Positions 33,481 through 42,030 of a DNA stretch of 45,018 bases are shown one piece after another. Numbering within the stretch: the stretch's first letter is position 1; each line of letters begins with the position of its first letter. A program made the position numbers and the translations under genes. The DNA is from an uncultured Bacilli bacterium. GTDB lineage: Bacteria; Bacillota_I; Bacilli_A; RF39; UBA660. The notes beneath the pieces were generated by a model that worked only from the letters and a program-made list of their open reading frames with translations, ran no database searches and was not told the DNA's origin. The stretch spans positions 1 through 45,018 of the forward strand of contig CAKOMC010000006.1 in NCBI GenBank assembly GCA_934096535.1, given 5' to 3'.

Positions 33481-34170
33481 ATGCTTAAATTAAACCCTAA
33501 AGAAATAGCTGATTTATTAGAAATAAACAAAAGTATTCTTTTTAAAATTAAAGTAAAACGAAAAACTTGTATTTTTAATATAATGAAAACAACTAATCGC
33601 GATTATTATTTATCCGGTAAAGACGAAAAAGATTTAACTCTCGCTAATAAAGAAGAACTATCTACATCCGAAGAAAAGATAGAAGACTATTATCAAGACC
33701 TAGTTCCCTTAACTAATAAATTTATTTATCATAATGAAATCAAAAGAATATTACAGGGAAAAACTGCTGGCTATTATATAAATCCCTTAGTAGTTTATAA
33801 ATATTATAAAAGTCGTGGCAATCGCTTAACTTTAGTAAAACTATTTATCTTAGTTAGTCAAAATAATACCCAATTTACTAAAGATGATGTAAGTCCCTTA
33901 TCAGTTAGTGAAAACTTATTAGGAGATTTCGCTACCACTACCGAAATTGATGCGAAAATTATTAACATTTTAACCAATTATCTAGCGACTATCGAAATAG
34001 AGTATAGAAGACAGGCTACTAATGCTATAGATATTAAAAGTATTAATAGAGTAAATAAAGAATTAATTGCTACCTTAGAAAAATATTTAACCGAGAATAA
34101 TATTTCTATAGAAGATATTTCTTTTCTTGCAAATCCTAAATCATCTACTACTTTAAAAAAACAATTATAA
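33481..34170 (+). CDS. Protein of unknown function, 229 residues
   Basis: Not recognised. It is basic at the N-terminus (KSILFKIKVKRKTC), then acidic, with a middle region YINPLVVYKYYKSRGNRLTLVK and a helical C-terminus. It has no membrane segments and no catalytic motif. The start is taken as the ATG at 33481, after GAGTGA; an in-frame GTG at 33469 is possible. It lies 27 bases before a radical SAM gene, probably in one transcript. Confidence 0.6.
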   Translation: MLKLNPKEIADLLEINKSILFKIKVKRKTCIFNIMKTTNRDYYLSGKDEKDLTLANKEELSTSEEKIEDYYQDLVPLTNKFIYHNEIKRILQGKTAGYYINPLVVYKYYKSRGNRLTLVKLFILVSQNNTQFTKDDVSPLSVSENLLGDFATTTEIDAKIINILTNYLATIEIEYRRQATNAIDIKSINRVNKELIATLEKYLTENNISIEDISFLANPKSSTTLKKQL

Positions 34171-34197
34171 TAAAAAGAATAGAAAGATTATTAAAAA

Positions 34198-35016
34198 ATG
34201 AAAAAAAGATTTAAAAAAATTTATTTAGAAATAACCAATATCTGTAATTTAAAATGTAATTTTTGTCCTAGCAATAATCGTTTAAAACAAGAGATGCCTT
34301 TAGAAACTTTTAAAACTATTTTACCTAAATTAAAAGATTATACTGATTATTTATATTTTCATTTAATGGGAGAACCTTTAGTTCATAGTCGTATTAATGA
34401 ATTTATTAATATAGCAACCACCAGTTTTAATTTTAAAGTTAATATAACTACCAATGGTTATTTAATCAAAAAAATAGAAGATAATCCGAATATCCATCAA
34501 TTAAATATATCTTTACAAGCCATTAAAAACGATGAAGAAATCGATAATTATTTAAAAAATATCTTTGCAGCTGTAGATAAACTTCATAATCAAGGCACAA
34601 TTATTGTCTATCGCTTATGGAATGAACAAGCGAGTTCTAATAAAATTGTGGAAAAGTTAGAAAAACATTATAAAATTAAATTAAATGGGGATAATAAAAT
34701 ACAAGATGGTATTTATCTGGACCGCGAGATTCCCTTTATATGGCCTGATTTAAATAATACTTATTATAATGAAGAAGGCTCTTGTATGGGACTGCGTAGT
34801 CATATTGGTATCTTAGTAAACGGTGATATCGTTCCGTGTTGTTTAGATTATAATGGCACAATAACTTTAGGAAATATCTTAAATGATGACATAGATACTA
34901 TTTTAAAAGATAAAAGAGTGAAAAATATGCAAGAAAACTTTTTAAATAATAAAAAATGTGAAGAATTTTGTCGCCATTGTAATTTCTATGATAGAATAAA
35001 AAGTACAAAAAATTAA
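34198..35016 (+). CDS. Radical SAM protein with SPASM-like domain
   Basis: A 272-residue enzyme with the [4Fe-4S]-SAM motif CNLKCNFC (Cys16, Cys20, Cys23), GEP in LMGEPLVH and the strand TTNGY. The C-terminal part has a SPASM-type cysteine set: CMG, then VPCCLDYNGTITLGNI and KKCEEFCRHCNF. SPASM enzymes modify peptides or proteins, mature RiPPs or serve as maturases; the substrate is unknown. It follows an unknown 229-residue gene; uvrA begins 54 bases downstream. No obvious RBS, so translation may depend on the upstream gene. Confidence 0.85.
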   Translation: MKKRFKKIYLEITNICNLKCNFCPSNNRLKQEMPLETFKTILPKLKDYTDYLYFHLMGEPLVHSRINEFINIATTSFNFKVNITTNGYLIKKIEDNPNIHQLNISLQAIKNDEEIDNYLKNIFAAVDKLHNQGTIIVYRLWNEQASSNKIVEKLEKHYKIKLNGDNKIQDGIYLDREIPFIWPDLNNTYYNEEGSCMGLRSHIGILVNGDIVPCCLDYNGTITLGNILNDDIDTILKDKRVKNMQENFLNNKKCEEFCRHCNFYDRIKSTKN

Positions 35017-35070
35017 TGCAGCCAAGATAATTTGAAATAAAAATAAATAAAGAAGTAAGGGTGATTATTT

Positions 35071-37902
35071 ATGAAAAATGATAAAATAATAATAAGAGGA
35101 GCCAGAGAAAATAATTTAAAAAATATTGACTTAGACTTGCCCAAAAATTCCTTAATTGTAATGACAGGTGTTTCGGGTTCAGGAAAATCCTCATTAGCTT
35201 TTGATACCATTTATGCCGAAGGGCAAAGAAGATTCGTTGAAAGTTTATCCAGTTATGCCCGTCAGTTTTTAGGAGGCAGTGAAAAACCTGATGTTGATTC
35301 CATAGAAGGCTTAAGTCCTAGTATTGCTATTGACCAAAAAACTACTAATAACAATCCCCGTAGTACCGTTGGTACCGTAACTGAAATATATGATTATCTA
35401 AAACTATTATATGCTAGAATTGGTACACCTTATTGCCCTAATCATCATACGCCAATTGTTCATCAAAGTATTGAAGAAATGACTAATAAAGTTATGAATA
35501 TGCCAGAAGGTACTAAATTAGAAATAATGGCTCCTATCGTTAGAAATGAAAAAGGGACTCATAAAGATATTTTAGATGATTTAAGAAAAGAAGGCTATTC
35601 AAGAGTAAGAGTTAATGGAACTGTTTATAGTTTAGATGAAGAAATTACTTTAGAAAAAAATGTTAAAGATAGTATTGAAGCCATTGTCGATAGAATTGTT
35701 CTAAGTCCTAGTGAACGCTCTCGTGTCTTTGAGGCTATTGAAACGGCAACTAAACTTGCTGATGGGATGGTTTTAATCCATGTTATCGATGGCGAAGAAA
35801 TTTTATGGAGTGAAAAATTTGCTTGTGTGGAATGCAACTACTCATTACCCGATTTAGAACCTAATATGTTTTCCTTCAATGCCCCATTTGGAGCGTGTCC
35901 TGAATGTAAAGGCTTAGGCTTTAAAACCGCTATTAGTGAAGATTTGCTGGTGCCTGATAAAACCCTTTCTATTAATGAAGGAGCCATTCAAACCTTAAAA
36001 GATGACACTAATATCTTCTATACTAATGTTAAAACCGCCTGTGATTATTACCATATTGATATGAATAAACCTTATAAAGAATTAACTAAAAAAGAAAAGA
36101 AAATTCTTTTATATGGTAGTGATGAACCATTAAAGTTTGAATATACTGCTAAAAATGGTAATAAAAGATTTACTACTGATTATTATGAAGGTATCATTAC
36201 CAACCTAGAGCGCCGTTATATTGAAACATCTTCTAGTTGGATAAGAGAATGGTTAGATAATTACATGATGGAACTTACTTGTCCTGTTTGTCATGGGGCG
36301 CGTTTAAAAGAAGGTATCTTAAATGTCTTTATAAACAAGAAAAATATTTATGAAATGACCCAAATGAGTATTGGCAACTTATTAGAATTTATTAGAAATT
36401 TAAAGTTAACTAAAGAACAACAAGAAATTAGTAAATTAATTGTTAAAGAAATAATAAATCGTTTAGAATTTTTAAAAAATGTTGGCTTAGATTATTTAAC
36501 TTTAGATCGAATGGCTGGTAGTTTATCAGGTGGTGAATTGCAAAGAATTCGTCTTGCTACCCAAATTGGTAGTCGTCTAAGTGGCGTTTTATATGTCCTA
36601 GATGAACCAAGTATCGGTTTACATCAAAGAGATAATGATAAACTAATTCGTTCTTTGAAAGAAATGGTTAATCTTGGTAATACTTTGATTGTCGTAGAAC
36701 ATGATAGTGATACGATGTTAGCCAGTGATTATTTAGTAGATATTGGACCTCGGGCTGGTAAAGAAGGCGGAAGGGTTATGGCTGCTGGTACCCCCGAAGA
36801 AGTCATGAAAAATCCTAATTCTTTAACAGGCAAATACTTGTCGGGTGAATACTTTATTCCAATTCCTAAGGAAAGAAGAAAAGGCAACGGCAAGTTCTTA
36901 GAGATAATCGGCGCTACGGAACATAACTTAAAAAATATAGATGTTAAAATACCTTTAGGTAAGTTTGTCTGTGTAACTGGTGTATCTGGTTCGGGGAAGA
37001 GTTCTTTAGTAAACGAAATTCTTTATAAGTCCGTATTTAAAAATATTTATCCTAAATCTAAAGTTTTCTCGGGTAAATGTAAAAAAATTAAAGGTATAAA
37101 CGAAATAGATAAAGTTGTCCAAATTTCCCAAGATCCAATCGGTAGAACCCCAAGAAGTAATCCTGCCACCTATGTTGGCTTGTTTGATGACATAAGAGAT
37201 TTACTTGCCCAAACTAAAGAAGCTAAGATTCGTGGTTTTGATAAAGGCAGATTCTCATTTAATGTCAAAGGTGGTCGTTGTGAGGCTTGTTACGGTGATG
37301 GCGTTAAGAAAATAGAAATGCACTTCCTACCAGATGTTTATGTTCCTTGTGAAGTTTGTCATGGAACTCGTTATAATAAAGATACTTTAAATATTCGCTA
37401 CAAAGGGAAAAATATCGCTGATATTTTGAAAATGCGTGTGGAAGAAGCCCAAGAATTCTTTAGCAATGTTCCAAAGATAAAGAGCACTTTAGATATTATG
37501 ATGGATGTAGGTTTATCATATGTTGAATTAGGTCAAGGTGCTCCAACTTTATCTGGCGGTGAGGCTGGTCGTGTTAAGTTAGCCAAAGAATTACAAAAGA
37601 AACCAACTGGTAAGAGTTTATTTATCTTAGATGAACCAACGACTGGTCTTCATATTGATGATATTAAAAAGTTATTAGTTATTTTACAAAGGATAGTTGA
37701 CAATGGTGATACTGTTGTTGTTATTGAACACAATTTAGATGTTATAAAAGTAGCCGACTATATTATTGATTTAGGTCCTGAAGGTGGGGCTGGTGGTGGC
37801 GAGATAGTATGTACTGGTACTCCTGAAGAAGTAGCCCAAAATCCTAATTCCTATACTGGTCAGTATCTAAAAAAATATTTGATTGATAAATACCGTGTTT
37901 AA
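35071..37902 (+). CDS. uvrA: Excinuclease ABC subunit A
   Basis: A damage-recognition ATPase of nucleotide excision repair, with two ABC modules. The first Walker A is TGVSGSGKSS (near residue 31), followed by the first Cys-rich zinc site (CVEC and CPEC pairs), signature LSGGELQRIRLA and Walker B LYVLDEPSIGL. The second half has VTGVSGSGKSSLV, the CEAC/CEVC zinc site, SGGEAGRVKLA and LFILDEPTTGLH. A length of 943 residues is normal. RBS AAGGGTGA. It is separated from uvrB by about 8 kb. Confidence 0.96.
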   Translation: MKNDKIIIRGARENNLKNIDLDLPKNSLIVMTGVSGSGKSSLAFDTIYAEGQRRFVESLSSYARQFLGGSEKPDVDSIEGLSPSIAIDQKTTNNNPRSTVGTVTEIYDYLKLLYARIGTPYCPNHHTPIVHQSIEEMTNKVMNMPEGTKLEIMAPIVRNEKGTHKDILDDLRKEGYSRVRVNGTVYSLDEEITLEKNVKDSIEAIVDRIVLSPSERSRVFEAIETATKLADGMVLIHVIDGEEILWSEKFACVECNYSLPDLEPNMFSFNAPFGACPECKGLGFKTAISEDLLVPDKTLSINEGAIQTLKDDTNIFYTNVKTACDYYHIDMNKPYKELTKKEKKILLYGSDEPLKFEYTAKNGNKRFTTDYYEGIITNLERRYIETSSSWIREWLDNYMMELTCPVCHGARLKEGILNVFINKKNIYEMTQMSIGNLLEFIRNLKLTKEQQEISKLIVKEIINRLEFLKNVGLDYLTLDRMAGSLSGGELQRIRLATQIGSRLSGVLYVLDEPSIGLHQRDNDKLIRSLKEMVNLGNTLIVVEHDSDTMLASDYLVDIGPRAGKEGGRVMAAGTPEEVMKNPNSLTGKYLSGEYFIPIPKERRKGNGKFLEIIGATEHNLKNIDVKIPLGKFVCVTGVSGSGKSSLVNEILYKSVFKNIYPKSKVFSGKCKKIKGINEIDKVVQISQDPIGRTPRSNPATYVGLFDDIRDLLAQTKEAKIRGFDKGRFSFNVKGGRCEACYGDGVKKIEMHFLPDVYVPCEVCHGTRYNKDTLNIRYKGKNIADILKMRVEEAQEFFSNVPKIKSTLDIMMDVGLSYVELGQGAPTLSGGEAGRVKLAKELQKKPTGKSLFILDEPTTGLHIDDIKKLLVILQRIVDNGDTVVVIEHNLDVIKVADYIIDLGPEGGAGGGEIVCTGTPEEVAQNPNSYTGQYLKKYLIDKYRV

Positions 37903-37936
37903 AAAATATAAATTATACTTATATTAAATAATAAAT

Positions 37937-37988
37937 AAAAATAGATATTAAATAACTATTATGATGGTTACTTAGCATCTATTTTTTT
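37937..37988. terminator. Bidirectional terminator between uvrA and the first XRE gene
   Basis: Arms AAAAATAGAT (37937-37946) and ATCTATTTTT (37977-37986), with a T-run on each strand; the right arm overlaps the XRE stop. Confidence 0.65.
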
Positions 37989-38296
37989 AACATTTCATTG
38001 ATTTCTTTAACTATTTTTTCCTTGTCTTCTTCTGTAAGACTGTAATATTTATCAATCTCTTTTTCTTTACCAACTAAACAATCTATCGAACAGTCTAATA
38101 CTTCACTTAATTTATAAATGACAGGTAAAGAAGGTATCCTAACTCCTTGTTCATAAGCCTCGATAGAAGAAGAACTTACTCCAACTAAGTGTTGCAATTT
38201 TACTTGGGAGTAGCCCTTCTTTAATCGAAGTTCTTTTAAATTAGTCATATTTATTTTAGTTTTAATTACATCAAATTCTTCTCTATTATTTCGCAT
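37979..38296 (-). CDS. XRE-family regulator of TasA-like module 1
   Basis: A 105-residue regulator with an N-terminal extension, one HTH_XRE (LKKGYSQVKLQHLVGVSSSS, then IEAYEQGVRIPS) and an acidic, lysine-rich helical tail (EEDKEKIVKEINEMLKK). It is divergent from the first TasA-like gene over 129 bases that hold an inverted repeat (38341-38357). RBS is weak (GAGATG). An internal ATG at MTNLKEL would give a shorter form without the extension. It probably controls its own module. Confidence 0.8.
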   Translation of the reverse strand: MRNNREEFDVIKTKINMTNLKELRLKKGYSQVKLQHLVGVSSSSIEAYEQGVRIPSLPVIYKLSEVLDCSIDCLVGKEKEIDKYYSLTEEDKEKIVKEINEMLKK

Positions 38297-38340
38297 AAGT
38301 TACATCTCATATTATTGTAATAGAAAATAATTATTATAAC

Positions 38341-38357
38341 TCTTACACCTGGTAAGA
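38341..38357. promoter_or_regulatory. Operator candidate in module 1
   Basis: TCTTAC-ACCTG-GTAAGA, 6-bp arms with a 5-base centre, between the divergent XRE and TasA-like genes and overlapping the -35 region of the latter. Size and position fit an XRE dimer site. Confidence 0.5.
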
Positions 38358-38375
38358 TTACTTAGTTAATCACTT

Positions 38376-38384
38376 TGCTATAAT
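38376..38384 (+). promoter_or_regulatory. Extended -10 promoter, TasA-like gene 1
   Basis: TGC plus TATAAT (38379-38384). Gene 2 has the same TGCTATAATAAA arrangement. Confidence 0.55.
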
Positions 38385-38425
38385 AAAAATTAGTAAGATA
38401 TATATTAATAATAGGCGGTGTAAAC

Positions 38426-39649
38426 ATGAAAAAGAAGTATATAATTATGGCAGGATTTTTGGTAATCTTAACACTTTTATTAGGAATAGGTGTTTCCTAT
38501 TCGTTATGGTATATCAGTGTTAGTCAAGATAAAGTAAACACAGCCATGACTAGTTGTTTTGATATAACTTATAGTAGTGAATCAAGTGCAATTAATTTAG
38601 AAAAACAGTATCCAATAAGTGATGAGGCTGGCAGTAAGTTAACACCATACACTTTTAAGATAACTAATAATTGCGATATAAATGCGTATTATAAAATTAA
38701 TTTAGAAACTTTAAATACTAGTAATATTGATACTAGATTTATAAAGGTTTCTTTAAATAATACTAATCCCCAAGTTATCAACAAGTATAATGAAACAGAA
38801 GTTTCTTTGAAAAATGGTAAAGTAGCCAATACTTTAAAATCAGGATATCTTCCAATAGGCGGTTCTCTATCTTTTGATTTAAGAGTATGGCTAGATTATG
38901 ATACAACTATTAATGATATAAAAAATGATGGAACCGATAAATGGGTAGGTAAAATAGTTGTTATATCTAGTCCTGTAATGGAAGATGAAATTAATAAGGC
39001 TTGTCAAAGCAGTGGCGGCGATTTAACAGATAATGGCGAGTGTCGGAAATACTATGCGAAGATAAATAATTTTATTGAAAATTCAAATTTTAAAGATGGT
39101 GCGACAGGTTGGCAGTCGTATCAAACAAAATTTATATCATCAAATGATAATTTTATTTCGTTTAATTGTCCATTAAATGGAATATGTGGTTTTTTTCAAG
39201 GCCCTTTAATAAATTCAAAAAAAGATAATATATATTATATTTCTCAAAATGTAAAAACAGCAAATGATAACATAAAATTATATCTTGGAATCGAACATAT
39301 TTGGCAACCAAAAATATCTTCGTCAAACGGCGATAATTTATGGCATACATATTCATATAAATTTATTTATGATGATAATGTATTGAAATTAACTAAGGAA
39401 TACAATTGTTCTTTTGTTATTTATAGATATTATGATAAGGACGATAATACGGGTATGTTTATGAAAAACTTAAATTTTATTGATTTAACTTTAATGTTTG
39501 GCGAAGGCAATGAACCAAGTCAAGAATGGTGTGATAAATACTTAGACAGATATATTGAATATAATTTAGAAGGAACTTTAGTACCAATTAAAGAACTGGG
39601 TAAACCAATAAAAACTAGTTATTACGATAAAATAGATATGTATGATTGA
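38426..39649 (+). CDS. TasA/SipW-substrate-like surface protein 1 with variable binding domain
   Basis: A 407-residue secreted protein. Residues 5-26 are a hydrophobic signal/anchor ending GVSYSLW, the pattern of SipW-processed TasA/camelysin proteins. Residues 28-210 are the TasA-like core (PISDEAGSKLTPYTFKITN) with Cys44 and Cys83 conserved in all three copies. Residues 213-349 are copy-specific and start with N..F.DGATGW, like carbohydrate-binding jelly rolls. Residues 351-407 are conserved and contain DLTLMFGEGNEPSQEWCD, a motif also known from surface and phage fibre proteins. It is predicted to be a surface fibre or adhesin. RBS GGCGGTG. Confidence 0.75.
   Translation: MKKKYIIMAGFLVILTLLLGIGVSYSLWYISVSQDKVNTAMTSCFDITYSSESSAINLEKQYPISDEAGSKLTPYTFKITNNCDINAYYKINLETLNTSNIDTRFIKVSLNNTNPQVINKYNETEVSLKNGKVANTLKSGYLPIGGSLSFDLRVWLDYDTTINDIKNDGTDKWVGKIVVISSPVMEDEINKACQSSGGDLTDNGECRKYYAKINNFIENSNFKDGATGWQSYQTKFISSNDNFISFNCPLNGICGFFQGPLINSKKDNIYYISQNVKTANDNIKLYLGIEHIWQPKISSSNGDNLWHTYSYKFIYDDNVLKLTKEYNCSFVIYRYYDKDDNTGMFMKNLNFIDLTLMFGEGNEPSQEWCDKYLDRYIEYNLEGTLVPIKELGKPIKTSYYDKIDMYD
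38507..38971 (+). repeat. Near-identical core, copy 1
   Basis: Encodes residues 28-182 of surface protein 1; matches 40298-40762 and 42112-42576 at nucleotide level with scattered, mostly synonymous changes and long identical blocks. Confidence 0.9.
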
Positions 39650-39663
39650 CTTTTAAATGTATT

Positions 39664-39692
39664 AAAAAAACTAGTTATTACCACATAACCAG
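39664..39692 (-). terminator. Terminator of the module 2 XRE gene
   Basis: On the minus strand CTGGTTAT/ATAACTAG stem followed by seven T; it includes the stop codon. Confidence 0.65.
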
Positions 39693-40105
39693 TCTAAAGA
39701 AATATTATATTTAAGACATATTTGATAAGCAAAAATAGTTAGAATTAAAGTTTTACCTGCTTCATAAGCACTAATAGTAGAATGAGAAGTATTAAGTAAA
39801 TCTGCTAAATTCTGTTGAGTTAAACTAAATTTTTTTCTAATTAATTTAATATTATTACCTATTAATTTTCTATCAAGAGAACCAATAGGTTTTTTATATT
39901 TATTTTCATTAGATAAATTTAAAGCATAATCCATGGAAACTTTAAAATAATTACAATAATCTACTAATCTATTTAAAGGAATAATTTGCTCTTGAGTTTC
40001 CCATCTAGCATAAGTAGATTTACTAACATTAAGAATACTTGCTAAATCTCTTTGAGATAAACTATTATCTTCTCTAATTTCAATTAATCTTTCATTGTTA
40101 TTCAA
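39671..40105 (-). CDS. Double-HTH XRE regulator of module 2
   Basis: A protein of about 144 residues with two XRE helix-turn-helix units in tandem: LSQRDLASILNVSKSTYARW near residue 16 and LTQQNLADLLNTSHSTISAY near residue 95. Two HTHs in one chain suggest recognition of a double site or a pseudodimer. I start it at the TTG at 40105, because GGTGA (complement of 40111-40115) is five bases upstream and the sequence then aligns with the module 3 regulator (NNN at the start); a GTG at 40114 is the alternative. It is divergent from surface gene 2. Confidence 0.8.
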   Translation of the reverse strand: MNNNERLIEIREDNSLSQRDLASILNVSKSTYARWETQEQIIPLNRLVDYCNYFKVSMDYALNLSNENKYKKPIGSLDRKLIGNNIKLIRKKFSLTQQNLADLLNTSHSTISAYEAGKTLILTIFAYQICLKYNISLDWLCGNN

Positions 40106-40175
40106 GTTAATCACCGAAATAATTTTCTCATTTAATAATTGATTTTTAATTTATGCCCCTAACATACGACAATTA

Positions 40176-40184
40176 TGCTATAAT
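40176..40184 (+). promoter_or_regulatory. Extended -10 promoter, TasA-like gene 2
   Basis: TGC plus TATAAT (40179-40184), as in module 1. Confidence 0.5.
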
Positions 40185-40216
40185 AAATTTAAGATAGTAG
40201 AAAGTTGTGTGGTTAA

Positions 40217-41455
40217 ATGAGAAAATTAAATATAATGATGGTTGGTATAAGTCTAGTATTAATAGTTCTATTAGGAGTAGGTGTTTCTTATTCATTATGG
40301 AATATCAGTGTTAGTCAGGATAAAGTAAATACAGCCATGACTAGTTGTTTTGATATAACTTATAGTAGCGAATCAAGTGCTATTAATTTAGAAAAACAAT
40401 ATCCTATCAGTGATGAAGCGGGTAGTAAGTTAACACCATATACTTTTAAGATAACTAATAATTGTGATATAAATGCTTATTATAAAATAAATTTAGAGAC
40501 TCTAAACACTAGTAATATTGATACTAGATTTATAAAGACTTCTTTAAATAATACTAATCCCCAAGTTATCAACAGGTATAATGAAACAGAAGTTTCTTTA
40601 AAAAATGGTAAAGTTGCTAATACTTTAAAATCAGGATATCTTCCGGTAGGAGGCTCTCTATCTTTTGATTTAAGAGTATGGCTAGATTATGATACAACTA
40701 TTAATGATATAAAAAATGATGGAACCGATAAATGGGTAGGTAAAATAGTGGTTGTATCTAGTCCAATAATGGAAGATGAGATAAACAAGGTTTGCAAAGA
40801 AAAAGGTGGGGATTTAATGGATGGTGGAGAGTGCAGGAAATATTATGTAAAACTGAATAATTATGTTAATATGAAAAATATTAGACTTGGAAATGAAGCA
40901 ACAGATATTCATGGAATTTTTGATGAGGAAAATAAAACATGGAGTATTAATTATTCAGGAACTAATAAATGGTTTGGGGTAGATATTGAACCTGTTAAAG
41001 AAAGATACAATCATATATTTTTTGGAAAATTTACTGCCAATGGGATAAATGGATATTTGGCAGCAGAATTTTGTGGTGTAAATGGTGGCATACGCGGGTG
41101 TCTTTATCCAAGAATAAATATGCAAAGTCATGATAATAATAAATACTCTTACTACTTTAATTTGATTAATTATATAGATAAAACCAAAATTACAAATTAT
41201 AATGGTTATCTTTTATATAATCCTTATCCTGAAATAGATAATAATACATTATCTGAAACCTATTTTTTAAGAGACTATGTTATTATAGATTTAACCTTAA
41301 TGTTCGGTGAAGGTAATGAGCCAAGTCGAGAATGGTGTGATAAATATTTAACGGATTATTTTGAATACAATGAAGAAGGTACATTAATCCCAATTAAAGA
41401 AATAGGTGAACCAATAAAAACCAGTTATTACGATGTTATAAATATGATAGATTAA
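40217..41455 (+). CDS. TasA/SipW-substrate-like surface protein 2 with variable binding domain
   Basis: A 412-residue paralogue of the proteins at 38426 and 42031. The signal/anchor (residues 5-26) is diverged, while the core (28-182) is almost identical, with a second conserved patch to GGECRKYY. The middle domain (about 213-354) is unrelated in sequence, with NKWFGVDIEP and CGVNGGIRGCLYP (a Cys pair). The tail again has DLTLMFGEGNEPSREWCD and PIKEIGEPIKTSYYD. The ribosome binding site is poor (GTGTGG), so translation may be weak or regulated. Role as for protein 1: surface adhesin or fibre subunit by inference. Confidence 0.75.
   Translation: MRKLNIMMVGISLVLIVLLGVGVSYSLWNISVSQDKVNTAMTSCFDITYSSESSAINLEKQYPISDEAGSKLTPYTFKITNNCDINAYYKINLETLNTSNIDTRFIKTSLNNTNPQVINRYNETEVSLKNGKVANTLKSGYLPVGGSLSFDLRVWLDYDTTINDIKNDGTDKWVGKIVVVSSPIMEDEINKVCKEKGGDLMDGGECRKYYVKLNNYVNMKNIRLGNEATDIHGIFDEENKTWSINYSGTNKWFGVDIEPVKERYNHIFFGKFTANGINGYLAAEFCGVNGGIRGCLYPRINMQSHDNNKYSYYFNLINYIDKTKITNYNGYLLYNPYPEIDNNTLSETYFLRDYVIIDLTLMFGEGNEPSREWCDKYLTDYFEYNEEGTLIPIKEIGEPIKTSYYDVINMID
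40298..40762 (+). repeat. Near-identical core, copy 2
   Basis: Encodes residues 28-182 of surface protein 2; the block from about 40668 to 40749 is identical to copy 1. Confidence 0.9.
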
Positions 41456-41481
41456 AAAACAAAAGCAGGTTACTACTTTTG
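41454..41481 (-). terminator. Terminator of the module 3 XRE gene
   Basis: CAAAAG (41460-41465) pairs with CTTTTG (41476-41481), one mismatch and two more pairs inside; a T-run follows on the minus strand. Confidence 0.6.
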
Positions 41482-41922
41482 AATAAATTTTATATTACTT
41501 CTACCTAAAATATAATCAATAGAATAATTACTAATCTTAGATAATTCAATTAAAAAAGAACTAAGAATTAAATTTTTATTGTTTTCATAATTACTGATTG
41601 CTGATGATGAAGTATTTAATTTTTGAGCCAATTCTCGCATAGATAAATTCATATTTTCTCGAACTTCTTTTAATCTTAAAGAAGTTTCTTTTTGATCTAA
41701 AACTTTATTAGTTTTTAAATTTATTCTTTTAGAAGATAATCCGACTAAATAGTCTATATTAACATTAAAAAATTCTCCTAATTCATATAATCTTTTAGTA
41801 GATATAGATAGTTTGTTATTTTCCCATTCACTATAAACAGATGGTGGTATGTTTAAAAATTTAGCCATATCTTTACTTAAGTAATCTTTTTCTTCTCTTA
41901 AAAATACTAAATTGTTGTTCAT
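41473..41922 (-). CDS. Double-HTH XRE regulator of module 3
   Basis: A 149-residue protein with two XRE HTH units: LSKDMAKFLNIPPSVYSEWE near residue 15 and LSMRELAQKLNTSSSAISNY near residue 92. It shares its layout with the module 2 regulator but is clearly diverged, so each module may respond to its own signal. RBS AAGGTGG. An 8-bp inverted repeat (41923-41950) lies in its leader. Confidence 0.82.
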   Translation of the reverse strand: MNNNLVFLREEKDYLSKDMAKFLNIPPSVYSEWENNKLSISTKRLYELGEFFNVNIDYLVGLSSKRINLKTNKVLDQKETSLRLKEVRENMNLSMRELAQKLNTSSSAISNYENNKNLILSSFLIELSKISNYSIDYILGRSNIKFIQK

Positions 41923-41950
41923 GATAATTCCACCTTATGCAAGAATTATC
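41923..41950. promoter_or_regulatory. Operator candidate in module 3
   Basis: GATAATTC (41923-41930) and GAATTATC (41943-41950), perfect arms 12 bases apart, covering the RBS of the module 3 XRE gene. Confidence 0.4.
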
Positions 41951-42000
41951 TAAGAAAAAAGGACGGCAGATAAAAATATTCGGTAAATATGAGCAAAACA

Positions 42001-42009
42001 TGATATAAT
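42001..42009 (+). promoter_or_regulatory. Extended -10 promoter, TasA-like gene 3
   Basis: TGA plus TATAAT (42004-42009), followed by RBS AGGTAGGGA. Confidence 0.5.
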
Positions 42010-42030
42010 TTATTTAAGGTAGGGAAAAGA

